From the NCBI RefSeq assembly GCF_001570805.1, contig NZ_BCSJ01000013.1, forward strand, positions 62,001-126,000: a stretch of DNA of 64,000 nucleotides, given 5' to 3'. Made by a program: the position numbers and the translations under genes. Shown here piece after piece: positions 40,247 to 49,900 of this stretch (within the stretch, counting starts at the first letter, position 1; each line of letters opens with the position of its first letter). The stretch is from Brevibacterium epidermidis NBRC 14811 (GTDB lineage: Bacteria; Actinomycetota; Actinomycetes; Actinomycetales; Brevibacteriaceae). A model generated the notes under the pieces. The model did no database searches. It saw nothing but the letters and a program-made list of their open reading frames with translations, and was not told where the DNA came from.

Positions 40247-41532
40247 GCTGCCTCCACAATCGCGGTGAGTCCCTGTCCGCCTGCGGCGCAGATCGAGACC
40301 AGGGAGCGTTTCTTGCCGGTGGTCTTCAGGTATTTGGCGGTGGTGGCGATGATGCGTCCGCCGGTGGCGGCGAAGGGGTGGCCGGCGGCCAGGCTCGAAC
40401 CCAGCGGGTTGAGCTTGTCACGGTCGATGCTGCCCAGCGCCTTGTCGAGTCCGACCTTGTCCTTGCAGAATTCCTCGGATTCCCAGGCTGCCAGGTGCGA
40501 CAGGACGGTCGAGGCGAATGCCTCGTGGATCTCGAAGACGTCGAAGTCATCGAAGGTCAGGCCGTTGCGGGCCAGCAGGCGCGGCACGGCATAGGCGGGA
40601 GCCATGAGCAGTCCCTCTGCCCCGTCGACGAAATCGACGGCAGCGGCTTCGGCATCGACGAGTCGCGCCAGCGGGGTGTAACCGTGTTCGGCGGCCCAGT
40701 CCTCACTGCCCAGCAGCACCGAGGAGGCGCCGTCGGTCAGCGGAGTCGAGTTGCCCGCGGTCATGGTCGCCTCAGCGGCGAGCTTCTTGCCGAAGACAGG
40801 GTTGAGCTTCGCCAGCGATTCCACGGTCGAATCGGGGCGCATGTTCGTATCGCGGCTGACCCCGAGGTACGGGGTGGTGAGATCGTTGAAGAATCCGGAT
40901 TCCCATGCCGCGGCGAGGTTCCTGTGCGAAGCCACTGCGAGCTCGTCCTGTGCCTGGCGGCTGATGCCCCACGCAGCGGCGGTGATCGCCTGATGCTCTC
41001 CCATGCTCAGGCCGGTGCGCGGTTCGCCCGTGGTCGGTGCCTGCGGGGCGAGGTAGGCGGGGCGGATCTGGGAGGCGATCTTCGCCTTCTGCACCATCGT
41101 CTTCGCGCGGGTCAGTTCGAGGAGGATCTCGCGCATCGAATCATTGACGACGATCGGGGCGTCGGAGGTCGAGTCCACGCCCGAGGCGATTCCGGATTCG
41201 ATCTGTCCGGCGTTGATCTTGTTGTTGAGGCTGACCACGGCCTCGAGGCCGGTGGCGCAGGCCTGACCGAGGTCGAAGGCGGGCGTCGTCGGCGACAGAG
41301 CGGAGCCGAGCACAGCCTCGCGGGTGAGGTTGAAGTCCTTCGAGTGCTTGAGGACTGCGCCTCCGGAGACCTCGCCGATGTTCTCGCCGGCCAGTCCGAA
41401 ACGGGCGACGAGCCCGTCGATGGCCGAGGTGAGCATATCGAGGTTCGTGGCCTTCGAGTACTGCTTGTTCGAGCGCGCGAAGGGAATTCGGTTGCCGCCG
41501 AGGATGACGGCGCGGTTGTTGGGAGCGGACAT
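40243..41532 (-). CDS. Acetyl-CoA C-acyltransferase (thiolase, FadI/FadA2 type)
   Basis: A 429-residue thiolase catalysing CoA-dependent cleavage of 3-ketoacyl-CoA. The nucleophilic cysteine is in DLGQACATGLEAV, the histidine in FEIHEAFAST, and the C-terminal catalytic pair in NPLGSSLAAGHPFAATGGRII and SICAAGGQG. The ATG at 41532 has GGAGG 5 bases upstream. It is the first gene of the thiolase-fabG-maoC operon, facing the TetR gene across a palindromic operator. Confidence 0.92.
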   Translation of the reverse strand: MSAPNNRAVILGGNRIPFARSNKQYSKATNLDMLTSAIDGLVARFGLAGENIGEVSGGAVLKHSKDFNLTREAVLGSALSPTTPAFDLGQACATGLEAVVSLNNKINAGQIESGIASGVDSTSDAPIVVNDSMREILLELTRAKTMVQKAKIASQIRPAYLAPQAPTTGEPRTGLSMGEHQAITAAAWGISRQAQDELAVASHRNLAAAWESGFFNDLTTPYLGVSRDTNMRPDSTVESLAKLNPVFGKKLAAEATMTAGNSTPLTDGASSVLLGSEDWAAEHGYTPLARLVDAEAAAVDFVDGAEGLLMAPAYAVPRLLARNGLTFDDFDVFEIHEAFASTVLSHLAAWESEEFCKDKVGLDKALGSIDRDKLNPLGSSLAAGHPFAATGGRIIATTAKYLKTTGKKRSLVSICAAGGQGLTAIVEAA

Positions 41533-41565
41533 GTGCACCTCCGAGTGATTGATTTAGCCGATACC

Positions 41566-41584
41566 GACAGTACCTGATACTGTC
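41566..41584. promoter_or_regulatory. TetR operator overlapping both divergent -10 elements
   Basis: A perfect inverted repeat GACAGTA-CCTGA-TACTGTC. The right arm contains TACTGT, the plus-strand -10, 7 bases before the TetR ATG at 41591. The left arm gives the same TACTGT on the minus strand, placed to drive the thiolase operon. Confidence 0.7.
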
Positions 41585-41590
41585 TGTTCC

Positions 41591-42202
41591 ATGAAATCGA
41601 TCACAGACGGTCGCTCAACGAGGTGGCAGAAGCATCGCGACGAGCGACGTCGCGAGCTTCTGCGCTCCGTGCGGCTCGTCGTCGCCGAACACGGCGACGA
41701 TTTGTCGATGGAGCAGATTTCGGACGCGACCGGAACGTCGAAGTCGGTGCTCTACCGATACTTCACCGATCGGGCCGGCCTGCAGGCGGCCATGGGCGAA
41801 TGGGCGATGGGCGTCATCGTCCGGTCTCTCGATGAGGCCGCGGCCGCCTCGGCGAAGTCCGAGGGCTCACCTGGAGCGGAGGATTCCCTGGACGCGATGA
41901 TTCGGGCCTTCGTCATGCTCGCGGCGAATTCCCCGAACGTCTATCGCTTCTGCGACACGGCCGTGAACCGGTTCGCGCCCAAGGAGACCGGCGGCTTCTT
42001 CAGCTCCGTCGCCGGACTGCTGGCTGAACGCCTCGACTTGAGCGGAGAGCAGGCTCAGCTGTGGTCTGCCGGGGCGATCGGTTTCGTCCGCGCCGCCACC
42101 GAGACCTGGCTGTCCCGACCGGAACGGCCCGAAGAATTCGCCACCACGATCACCCATTGGCTCTGGGCAACCCTGCCCGAACAACGAGGAGTAGAACAAT
42201 GA
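41591..42202 (+). CDS. TetR family regulator of the fatty-acid oxidation locus
   Basis: A 203-residue TetR repressor. The N-terminal helix-turn-helix is RRELLRSVRLVVAEHGDDLSMEQISDATGTSKSVLYRYFTDRAGLQAAM, with the KSVLYRYF recognition helix; the rest is a helical ligand domain. The operator overlaps its own promoter and that of the divergent thiolase operon, so it probably represses both and is released by an acyl-CoA. The ligand is inference. It overlaps the acyl-CoA oxidase-like gene by 4 bases (ATGA). Confidence 0.9.
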   Translation: MKSITDGRSTRWQKHRDERRRELLRSVRLVVAEHGDDLSMEQISDATGTSKSVLYRYFTDRAGLQAAMGEWAMGVIVRSLDEAAAASAKSEGSPGAEDSLDAMIRAFVMLAANSPNVYRFCDTAVNRFAPKETGGFFSSVAGLLAERLDLSGEQAQLWSAGAIGFVRAATETWLSRPERPEEFATTITHWLWATLPEQRGVEQ

Positions 42203-44238
42203 AGCTGTCTCTTGACCCGAAAGCCATCAACGAAGTCCTCGACGGACACTGGGCCGAAGCTCGCCGTCGCGGCCGCACCCTGGCCGAGGATCCGTCGACG
42301 CACGACGATCCGGCCGATGATCTCGACACGGCACGCGCGAAGACCCTGGACGGGGTCATGAAGATGGCCGAGACCAAACTGCCGATGACCAGCCTGCCCC
42401 CGGAGATGGGCGGGAAGAACGAACACGCCACGAATGTCGCCGGTTTCGAAGAGACCGTCACGGCCACCCCCAGCCTGCAGATCAAGGCCGGCGTCCAGTT
42501 CGGGCTCTTCGGCGGGGCGATCCTCCACCTCGGCAACAAAGACCAGCATGAGAAGTGGCTGGTCGACTCCCAGACCGGTCGTCTGCTGGGTTCGTTCGCG
42601 ATGACGGAGATCGGACACGGCTCCGATGTCGCGAACGTGGCGACGACGGCTACCTTTGACGAGGCGACCGAAGAGTTCGTCATCGACACCCCCTTCCGGG
42701 CCGCAACGAAGGAGTACATCGGCAACGCCGCCCGTGATGCCAGGGCCGCCGTCGTCTTCGCCCAGCTCGTCACCAAGGGAGTCAAGCACGGAGTGCATGC
42801 CTTCTTCGTGCCCGTCCGCGACGACGCCGGTGAGCCGATGCCGGGAATCTCGATCGAAGACGACGGCTACAAGGGCGGGCTCAAGGGCGTCGACAACGGT
42901 CGCCTCGTCTTCGACTCTGTGCGGATCCCGCGCACCAACCTCCTCAACCGCTACGGGGACGTCACCGCCGACGGCACGTACTCCTCCCCCATCGAATCAC
43001 CGGGACGCCGCTTCTTCACGATGCTCGGAACTCTGGTCCAGGGCCGCGTCTCGCTTGACGGCGCCTCCGTGGTCGCTTCGAAACTCGCTCTCGACATCGC
43101 CGTGCGATACGGACTCGAGCGCAAGCAGTTCACCACCGGTGATGACTTCACCGAGACGACTCTGCTCGACTACGGCCAGCACCAGCGCCGCCTCATGCCG
43201 GCTCTCGCCGCCGTCTACGCCTCGGCGTTCGCACACGAGAAGCTGCTGAAGTCCTTCGAAGAGGTCTTCGCCGGCGCCGATGACTCCGAAGAGAACCGGG
43301 CTCTGCTCGAGACCCGGGCCGCCGCGTTCAAAGCCGATTCGACCTGGATGGCCCTCGACGTCATCCAGGAATGCCGCGAGGCCTGCGGCGGTGCCGGATT
43401 CATGGCGGAGAACCGCCTCGTGGGACTGCGTGCCGACCTCGATGTCTACGCCACCTTCGAAGGCGACAACACGGTGCTGCTGCAGCTCGTGGCCAAGCGC
43501 CTCCTCGGCGATTATGCGAAGGAGTTCGCCAACCTCGACGTCGGCGGTGCTGCCCGCTTCATCGGCACGCAGGCCGCCGAGCACACGCTCTACCGTACGG
43601 GTCTGGCCAATGCCGGACGGGCGATCTCGGATGCACTGACCCCAAACCTCGGCGACAAGCGGATCCGGTCGGGACGCCTGCAGCGGACCCTGCTCGAGAC
43701 TCGTCTGGAGGTCATGGTCGCCGGAGTCGCCCAGTCGCTGCGCCCGGCGACGAAGATGCCGGCCGCCGAGGCAGCCGATCTGTTCAACGTCCACCAGCAC
43801 GAACTCATCGAGATGGCACGCGCCTATGTCGAACTCGAGAAGTGGAAGGCGCTGGACGAGAAGATGAAGGAACAGACCGACGCCGATCAGGCCAAGGCTT
43901 TCCGTCGTCTGCGTGACACCTACGGTCTCGGGCTGATCGAGAAGCACATGGCTTGGCACCTCATGTACGGTCGCCTGCCGATGTCGCGTGCACGCCAGAT
44001 CAACGAGACGCTGGGCCGCCTGTGCAAGAAGCTCTCGGCCAACGCCCTCGACCTCGTCGAGGCATTCGGCTACTCGGACGTTCACCGTCGGGCCACGATC
44101 GCCTCCGGCGTCGAGGCCGAGCGTCAGGCCGAGGCCGCCGACTACTACCGTCGGGCACGCGCTCGTCAGGACTTCCCGGTCGACGAGAAGCAGCTGCGCA
44201 AGGCCGCGAAGAAGAAGGCGAAGGCCGCCGCCAAGTGA
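42199..44238 (+). CDS. Acyl-CoA dehydrogenase/oxidase (ACOX-like)
   Basis: A 679-residue flavoenzyme that introduces the trans-2 double bond into acyl-CoA. It has the FAD-binding SFAMTEIGHGSDVANVATTATF segment and the EACGGAGFMAENRLVGLRADLDVYATFEGDNTVLLQLVAKRLL block with the catalytic Glu in FEGDN, as in acyl-CoA oxidases. A long C-terminal helical domain follows and the tail is Lys/Ala-rich (KKKAKAAAK). The length and motif order favour the oxidase-like branch; whether oxygen or ETF is the acceptor cannot be told. The ATG overlaps the TetR stop. It supplies the first step of the pathway encoded divergently. Confidence 0.88.
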   Translation: MKLSLDPKAINEVLDGHWAEARRRGRTLAEDPSTHDDPADDLDTARAKTLDGVMKMAETKLPMTSLPPEMGGKNEHATNVAGFEETVTATPSLQIKAGVQFGLFGGAILHLGNKDQHEKWLVDSQTGRLLGSFAMTEIGHGSDVANVATTATFDEATEEFVIDTPFRAATKEYIGNAARDARAAVVFAQLVTKGVKHGVHAFFVPVRDDAGEPMPGISIEDDGYKGGLKGVDNGRLVFDSVRIPRTNLLNRYGDVTADGTYSSPIESPGRRFFTMLGTLVQGRVSLDGASVVASKLALDIAVRYGLERKQFTTGDDFTETTLLDYGQHQRRLMPALAAVYASAFAHEKLLKSFEEVFAGADDSEENRALLETRAAAFKADSTWMALDVIQECREACGGAGFMAENRLVGLRADLDVYATFEGDNTVLLQLVAKRLLGDYAKEFANLDVGGAARFIGTQAAEHTLYRTGLANAGRAISDALTPNLGDKRIRSGRLQRTLLETRLEVMVAGVAQSLRPATKMPAAEAADLFNVHQHELIEMARAYVELEKWKALDEKMKEQTDADQAKAFRRLRDTYGLGLIEKHMAWHLMYGRLPMSRARQINETLGRLCKKLSANALDLVEAFGYSDVHRRATIASGVEAERQAEAADYYRRARARQDFPVDEKQLRKAAKKKAKAAAK

Positions 44239-44266
44239 TGCCACGCCCCTGATCTGGGCATCAGAG

Positions 44267-44300
44267 AACCCCCGCAGCGAACGGTCTGCGGGGGTTTTCT
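44267..44300. terminator. Bidirectional terminator
   Basis: AACCCCCGCAG (44267-44277) pairs with CTGCGGGGGTT (44286-44296), followed by TTCT on the plus strand. It lies between the convergent acyl-CoA oxidase and metX genes. Confidence 0.85.
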
Positions 44301-44323
44301 GGTGTCTGAGGTTTCGGTCGGTC

Positions 44324-45358
44324 TCAGTCGTTGAGGAAGTCGGCGAGCACCGCGGAGATCTTCTCGGTCTCCGTGAGGAACCCGTCGTGGCCGACCGGTG
44401 AGTCGATGACGTTGTGTCGGACTCTCCCGGGCAGCGCCTCGGCGAGGATGCCCACCTGTTCCGGCGGGAACAGTCGGTCCGAGGACACGGAGACGACGAG
44501 GTTGTCGGTGCAGGCATCGGCCAGTGCGACCGTGAGGTCTGAGGAGCGCCCTCGGCGCACATCGTGATCGCGCAGGGCGCGGGTGAGCACGAGATAGCTG
44601 TGTGGGTCGAACCGGGCGGTGAGCTTCTTGGCCTGGTGGTCCAGGTAGGAGCTCACCTCGTAGTAGTCCTCCGAACGCAGCCGACGGGAGAAGCGCTCGT
44701 TGAGATCGGCATCATTGCGATACGTCAGATGCGCGATCTGCCGGGCCAGGCCGAGGCCGTGGCTGGGAAAGCTGCCGACGGCCGAATAGTCACCGGAATA
44801 GTAGTCGGCGTCGAGTTCGATCGCACGTTCCTGCATCATCGCCCAGGCGATCTGGTCGGCTTCGCAGAAAGCCGGTGCGGCGATGACCGCACATTTGCGG
44901 ACCTTCCGCTTGTCCAGCAGAGCGAACTCCAGCGCTCTGGCACCTCCCATGGATCCGCCGATGACGGCGACCCAGGAGTCGATGCCGAGGATCTGAGCGA
45001 GGTTGTGCTCCAGGCGTGCCATATCGCGGATCGAGACCCGAGGGAATCGGGAGCCGTAGGCCAGGCCGTCATCGTAGGTCGACTGCGGCCCGGTCGTGCC
45101 CGAGCAGCCCCCGAGGGAGTTCGCGCACACCACGAAGTACTTGTCGGTGTCCACGGCCTCCCCGGGCCCGACGACACCCGCCCACCAGTCGGTGACGCGG
45201 GTGTCGCCGGTCAGAGCGTGTTCGATGAGGATCGCATTGGACCGGTCGGCGTTGAGGGTGCCGAAGGTCTCATAGGCGATCTCGACCGTGCCGAAGGTGT
45301 GCCCCGAGTCCGTGCCGAAGCCCAGGATCCTTTCGACGGAGGTGCTCTGGGTGGTCAT
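44324..45358 (-). CDS. metX: Homoserine O-acetyltransferase MetX
   Basis: A 344-residue alpha/beta hydrolase that acetylates homoserine in methionine synthesis. It has NAILIEHALTGDTRV, ANSLGGCSGTTGP, the nucleophile elbow VIGGSMGGARALE with the catalytic Ser, SSDRLFPPEQ carrying the Asp and PVGHDGFL the His. The ATG at 45358 follows the metY stop by one base, so the longer in-frame reading through metY is not real. The product is used directly by MetY. Confidence 0.92.
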   Translation of the reverse strand: MTTQSTSVERILGFGTDSGHTFGTVEIAYETFGTLNADRSNAILIEHALTGDTRVTDWWAGVVGPGEAVDTDKYFVVCANSLGGCSGTTGPQSTYDDGLAYGSRFPRVSIRDMARLEHNLAQILGIDSWVAVIGGSMGGARALEFALLDKRKVRKCAVIAAPAFCEADQIAWAMMQERAIELDADYYSGDYSAVGSFPSHGLGLARQIAHLTYRNDADLNERFSRRLRSEDYYEVSSYLDHQAKKLTARFDPHSYLVLTRALRDHDVRRGRSSDLTVALADACTDNLVVSVSSDRLFPPEQVGILAEALPGRVRHNVIDSPVGHDGFLTETEKISAVLADFLND

Positions 45359-45359
45359 C

Positions 45360-46682
45360 TCAGGCCGCGGCCGACGCCTTCGCCGCTGCCGCTGCGAAGC
45401 CCTTGTCGAGGTCGCCGATGATGTCGTCGATGCCTTCGATTCCCACGGACAGACGCACCAGGGCAGGGTTGACTCCGGCGGCCTTCTGAGCTTCCTCGTC
45501 GAGCTGAGCGTGCGTGGTCGAAGCCGGGTGGATGACGAGCGAACGAACGTCACCGATGTTCGCCACCAGGGAGTGCAGTTCGAGGGCGTCAACGAAGGCC
45601 ACAGCCGCGTCGTATCCGCCGGCGATGTCGAAGGCGAGCACCGAACCCACACCGTTGGGCAGGTACTTCTTGGCCAGATGGTTCCAGGGGCTCGACTCGA
45701 GTCCGGCGTAGGCGACGCGGTCGACCTGGCTGTGTGCCTCAAGGTAGGAAGCGACCTTGTTCGCATTCTCCACGTGGCGTTCGATGCGCAGGCTCAGGGT
45801 CTCGATGCCCTGGGCCAGCAGGAACGCGTTCGTCGGGCTGAGCGAGGGTCCGAGGTCGCGCAGGCCCTGCACGCGGGCCTTGAGTCCGAAGGACACGTTG
45901 GCTCCGAAGGGTCCGTCGGCGCCGAGGTCACGGGCGAAGACGAGTCCGTTGTAGGAAGCGTCGGGTTCGTTGAAGCCGGGGAACTTCTCCGGCTGTGCGC
46001 CGTAGTCGAAGTTGCCGCTGTCGACGAGGACTCCGGCAACGGAGTTGCCGTGGCCGCCGAGGTACTTCGTAGCGGAGTGGAGCACGACGTCGGCACCGAA
46101 TTCGATCGGACGCACGAGGTAGGGGCTGGCGAGTGTGTTGTCGACGAAGAGCGGCACACCGGCTTCGTGGGCGATTCCGGAGATCACCTCGATGTCGAGG
46201 ATGTCCGAGCGCGGGTTCGACACGACCTCGCCGAAGAGGAGCTTCGTGTTGTCCTGGATCGCGTTCTTCCAGGCTGCGTGGTCGTCGACGTCGACGAAGG
46301 TGGTCTCGATGCCGAGCTTGCGCAGGGTGACATCGAAGAGGTTGACGGTTCCGCCGTAGAGGCTGGAGCTGGCCACGATGTGGTCACCGGCTCCGGCGAC
46401 GTTCGTGATCGCGAGGAATGCCGCGGACTGGCCCGAGGCGGTGAGGACGGCGTGGACGCCGCCTTCGAGATCGGCGATGCGGTTCTCGACGACTTCGTTC
46501 GTCGGGTTCGTCAGGCGGCTGTAGACGGGGCCGACGTCGGTCAGCGCAAAGCGCGCCGCGGCGTGGTCGACGTCGTTGAACACGAACGAGGTGGTCTGGT
46601 GGATGGGCAGTGCGCGCGATCCGGTGACCGGGTCGGGTGCCTGTCCGGCATGGATCTGACGGGTTTCGAATGCCTGGGTCAT
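45360..46682 (-). CDS. metY: O-acetylhomoserine sulfhydrylase MetY
   Basis: A 440-residue PLP enzyme of the Cys/Met metabolism family, forming homocysteine from O-acetylhomoserine and sulfide. It has TRQIHAGQAPDPVTGSRALPIHQTTSFVF, YSRLTNPTNEVVE, ASGQSAAF, VDNTLASPYL and the PLP lysine in HSATKYLGGHGNSVAG. The ATG at 46682 has AGGAGAG 7 bases upstream. It leads the metY-metX operon. Its upstream region carries repeated GTGTGTCACAC elements that may be operators. Confidence 0.92.
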   Translation of the reverse strand: MTQAFETRQIHAGQAPDPVTGSRALPIHQTTSFVFNDVDHAAARFALTDVGPVYSRLTNPTNEVVENRIADLEGGVHAVLTASGQSAAFLAITNVAGAGDHIVASSSLYGGTVNLFDVTLRKLGIETTFVDVDDHAAWKNAIQDNTKLLFGEVVSNPRSDILDIEVISGIAHEAGVPLFVDNTLASPYLVRPIEFGADVVLHSATKYLGGHGNSVAGVLVDSGNFDYGAQPEKFPGFNEPDASYNGLVFARDLGADGPFGANVSFGLKARVQGLRDLGPSLSPTNAFLLAQGIETLSLRIERHVENANKVASYLEAHSQVDRVAYAGLESSPWNHLAKKYLPNGVGSVLAFDIAGGYDAAVAFVDALELHSLVANIGDVRSLVIHPASTTHAQLDEEAQKAAGVNPALVRLSVGIEGIDDIIGDLDKGFAAAAAKASAAA

Positions 46683-46807
46683 GGTGACTCTCCTCTGTGA
46701 GTGCGGTGGCCGTGTCGCTGGTTGAGGCGATGTGATGTGTCTACTGTCATCGACTTCTCCGGCTTGCGTCCGCCTGTCTGTCATGTTGGCGTCATCATGT
46801 GTCATCT

Positions 46808-46859
46808 TTCGTCACACCCGGACGTGTTCGTGTGTCACACAGCGCCTCGTGTGTCACAC
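46808..46859. promoter_or_regulatory. Repeated GTGTGTCACAC motifs upstream of metY-metX
   Basis: Two identical 11-base palindromes GTGTGTCACAC (46830-46840 and 46849-46859), 19 bases apart, both preceded by TC. A third half-copy CGTCACAC ends at 46818. They lie 125-180 bases before the metY start. This looks like a tandem operator for a sulfur or methionine regulator. The rest of 46683-46923 contains no other gene. Confidence 0.45.
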
Positions 46860-46923
46860 CTGGGCCGGCTGTCCGCCGCGGTCTGCCGCTGCCGGCGATG
46901 CCGAGGACACCGGAAATCTGGGG

Positions 46924-49900
46924 TCACCGGAAGTTGCGGGCCTTCGTCGGCAGCTGCACTTCGAGGGGGATGAGTTTGTGCGCGTAGAGGCTCACCACGT
47001 CTCCCCCGCGTTGGATGAGCCCGGTGACGACGAGTGCGTTGCGGGAGGTCGCGACCGTGCGGAAGCGCTTCATCAGCCCGGCGGTGGCCACCACATTGAG
47101 CATCCCGAATTCGTCCTCGAGGTTGATGAAGGTGATCCCCGAGGCGGTCGCCGGACGCTGCCGGTGGGTGACGATCGCAGCCACCGTCATCCGGGTTCCG
47201 TCCGCGGCCGCCGCCGCATCCGCGGTCGATGCGTATCCGCGGGCACGAAGCGTCTCGCGCAGGATCTCCGTGGGGTAGCCGTCGACAGTGATCCCGGTGG
47301 AGAAGAGCTCGGCCAAGGTCACGTCGAAGGCGTCCATGGCCGGCAGGGTCGGGGCCGAGTCCACGCTCGCCGTCCCCGGCAGGAGCCCGGGATGGGCGCC
47401 GGCGACTCCCCCGGCCAACCACAGCGCCTGCCGTCGGTCGAGGTCGAATCCGGACAGGGCTCCGGCGGTGGCGAGGGATTCCAGGGCCTGTTTGCCGATT
47501 CCGGTGCGTTCGGCCAAATCCGCCACCGAGGCGAACGGTGCCTTGTCGCGTTCGGTCACGATCACCTCGGCGAAGGAGCCGACATGCGCGACGGTGTCCA
47601 GTCCCAAACGGATCCCCAGCTCCCCCGCCGAGGCGGTGCCCCCGTTCCCGACCGCCGCCTCGGTGATGGTGTGCCCCGGTTTCCCGGGTTCGACCCGTTC
47701 GAGGTCCGTGGCCGCCTGGGACCAGCGGATGTCGACGGGCAGGATCGGCACTTTGTGCCGGCGGGCGTCGGCAATGAGGGACTGCGGGGAGTAGAAGCCC
47801 ATCGGCTGGCTGCGCAGCAGTCCGGCGGTGAAGGCCGCATGGTGGTGGTATTTGAACCAGGCGGACTGATAGACGAGGTTCGCGAAGCTGATGGCATGCG
47901 ATTCGGGGAATCCGTAGTTCGCGAAGGCGGCGATGGTGGAGAAGATCGTCTCGGCGGTGTCCTCATCCACTCCGCGCTCCATGGCTCCGGTGCGGAACTT
48001 CTCGGCGAGTTCGGCCATCCGCTTCTCCGAGCGGCGTGAGCCCATGGCCTGCCGCAGCCGGTCGGCGTCGGCTCCGGTGAACCCGCCGACGTCGATGGCC
48101 ATCTGCATGAGCTGCTCTTGGAACAGAGGCACCCCGCAGGTTTTGGCCAAGGACTTCTCGAGCAGCGGGTGGAGGTATTCGACCTCGTCGAGGCCCTGAC
48201 GTCTGCGGATATAGGGGTGGACTGAGCCGCCTTGGATCGGTCCCGGTCGGATGAGAGCGACTTGAACGGCCAAGTCGTAGAACGTCCTCGGTCGCAGCCG
48301 GGGCAGAGTGGCCAGCTGGGCGCGGGATTCGACCTGGAATACCCCGATCGCGTCGGCGCGGCAGAGCATCTCGTACACGGCTTCATCGTCGTCATCGATC
48401 TCCGCCCGGTCGATGAGGACCCCGGTGTGGCGGTGGACGAGTCCGACCATCTCGTGCAGGGCGGTCAGCATGCCCAGACCGAGCAGGTCGAATTTGACCA
48501 GGTCCATGGCCGCGCAGTCGTCTTTGTCCCATTGGACGACGGTGCGGTGGCCCATCGTCGCCTTCTCGATCGGCACGACTTCGCCGATGGCACGGTCGGC
48601 GAGGATCATCCCGCCGGAATGGATGCCCAGATGCCGCGGGGAGCCGAGCAGATCCTCGGCGATCTCGAGCACCGGGGCGGGCACGGGCGAGTCCTCGGCA
48701 TCGGGCAGGCTCGACCACCGGTTGCTCGACTTCGAGAACGCATCCTGCTGTCCGGGGGCATACCCGAGGCTGAAGGCGGCGTCCCGGATGGCCGATTTCG
48801 CCCGGTAGGTGATGACATTGGCGACCTGGGCGGCCCGGTCGCGGCCGAAATGGTCGTAGACGTATTGGATGACCTCTTCGCGGCGACCGGATTCGATGTC
48901 GATGTCGATGTCCGGGTACCCCTTGCGGTCCGGGGACAGGAACCGGTCGAAGAGCAGCCCGTGTTTGACGGCGTCGACGGCGGTGATGCCCAGGACAAAG
49001 CAGACCGCAGAGTTCGCCGCCGAGCCCCGCCCTTGGCAGAAGATGCCCATATGACGGCAGAATTCGGTGATGTCGAAGACGATGAGGAAGTATCCGCAGA
49101 AGCCCAGCTGCGCGATCATGTCCATCTCCCGGTCCAGCTGTTCCCAGGCCCGGGGGTTCTCGGCGCGGGTTCCGTAGCGGGTGCGGCCGCGTTCGGCGAT
49201 GAGGCCGCGCAGATACGTCTCCCCCTCGGTCGCATCGGGCATCGGCGCCTTCGGCAGGTCGGGTCGGGCCGAGGACAGCACGAAGGAGCACTCCCGACCG
49301 ATCCGCACCGCATTGTCCAGAGCTTGCCGAGGGAAGCGTGCGAGCATCTCCTCACCGGTGTGGATGCGTGCGCTCGCCGTCGCCGGCAGCCATCCGGCCA
49401 GTTCGTCCAGGGACTTCCGCGACCGCACCGAGGCGCGCACTTGGGCCGACTTCCACTCGGCCCGGGTGGCGAAGTGGACGGCATTGCTGGCCATGACCGG
49501 CAGACCCGCCCGCTGTGCCAGATCGCCGAGGTGGCGCAGCCGTTCGTCGTCATCCGGGGTTCCGTCCCGGCTGAGTTCGACGGCGACCCGGTCGGGTCCG
49601 AAGAGTGCGGTGAGTTCGCGCAGAGCGCTGAGTCCGCCGTCATCGTCGCCCAACGCTCGCCGCAGCGGACCTTTGCGGCAGCCGGTGAGGATCATCCAGT
49701 CGCCGTCTTCTGCCGCGAGTTCTTCGAGGCTGAAGAGTGGGCGGTTCTTCTCACCGCGCAGATTCGCCTCGGTGATGGCCTGAGAGAGCTGGTGGTAGCC
49801 CTCGACGCTGTGGGCGAGGACGAGCAGGTGGGTGGCGTCGGGGTCGGTCTGGCCGGGGATCTTCTCGGACAGACCGATGGACAGCTCGGAGCCGAACACG

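Noticed and set aside
45288..46700. Long open frame opposite metY
   Set aside because: Low-complexity Val/Gly/Glu product typical of antisense frames in GC-rich DNA; metY has full PLP-enzyme motifs.
46683..46923. SAM riboswitch upstream of metY-metX
   Set aside because: I looked for the conserved core and pseudoknot pairings of SAM-I/IV-type switches on the minus strand and found none; only GTGTGTCACAC repeats stand out.
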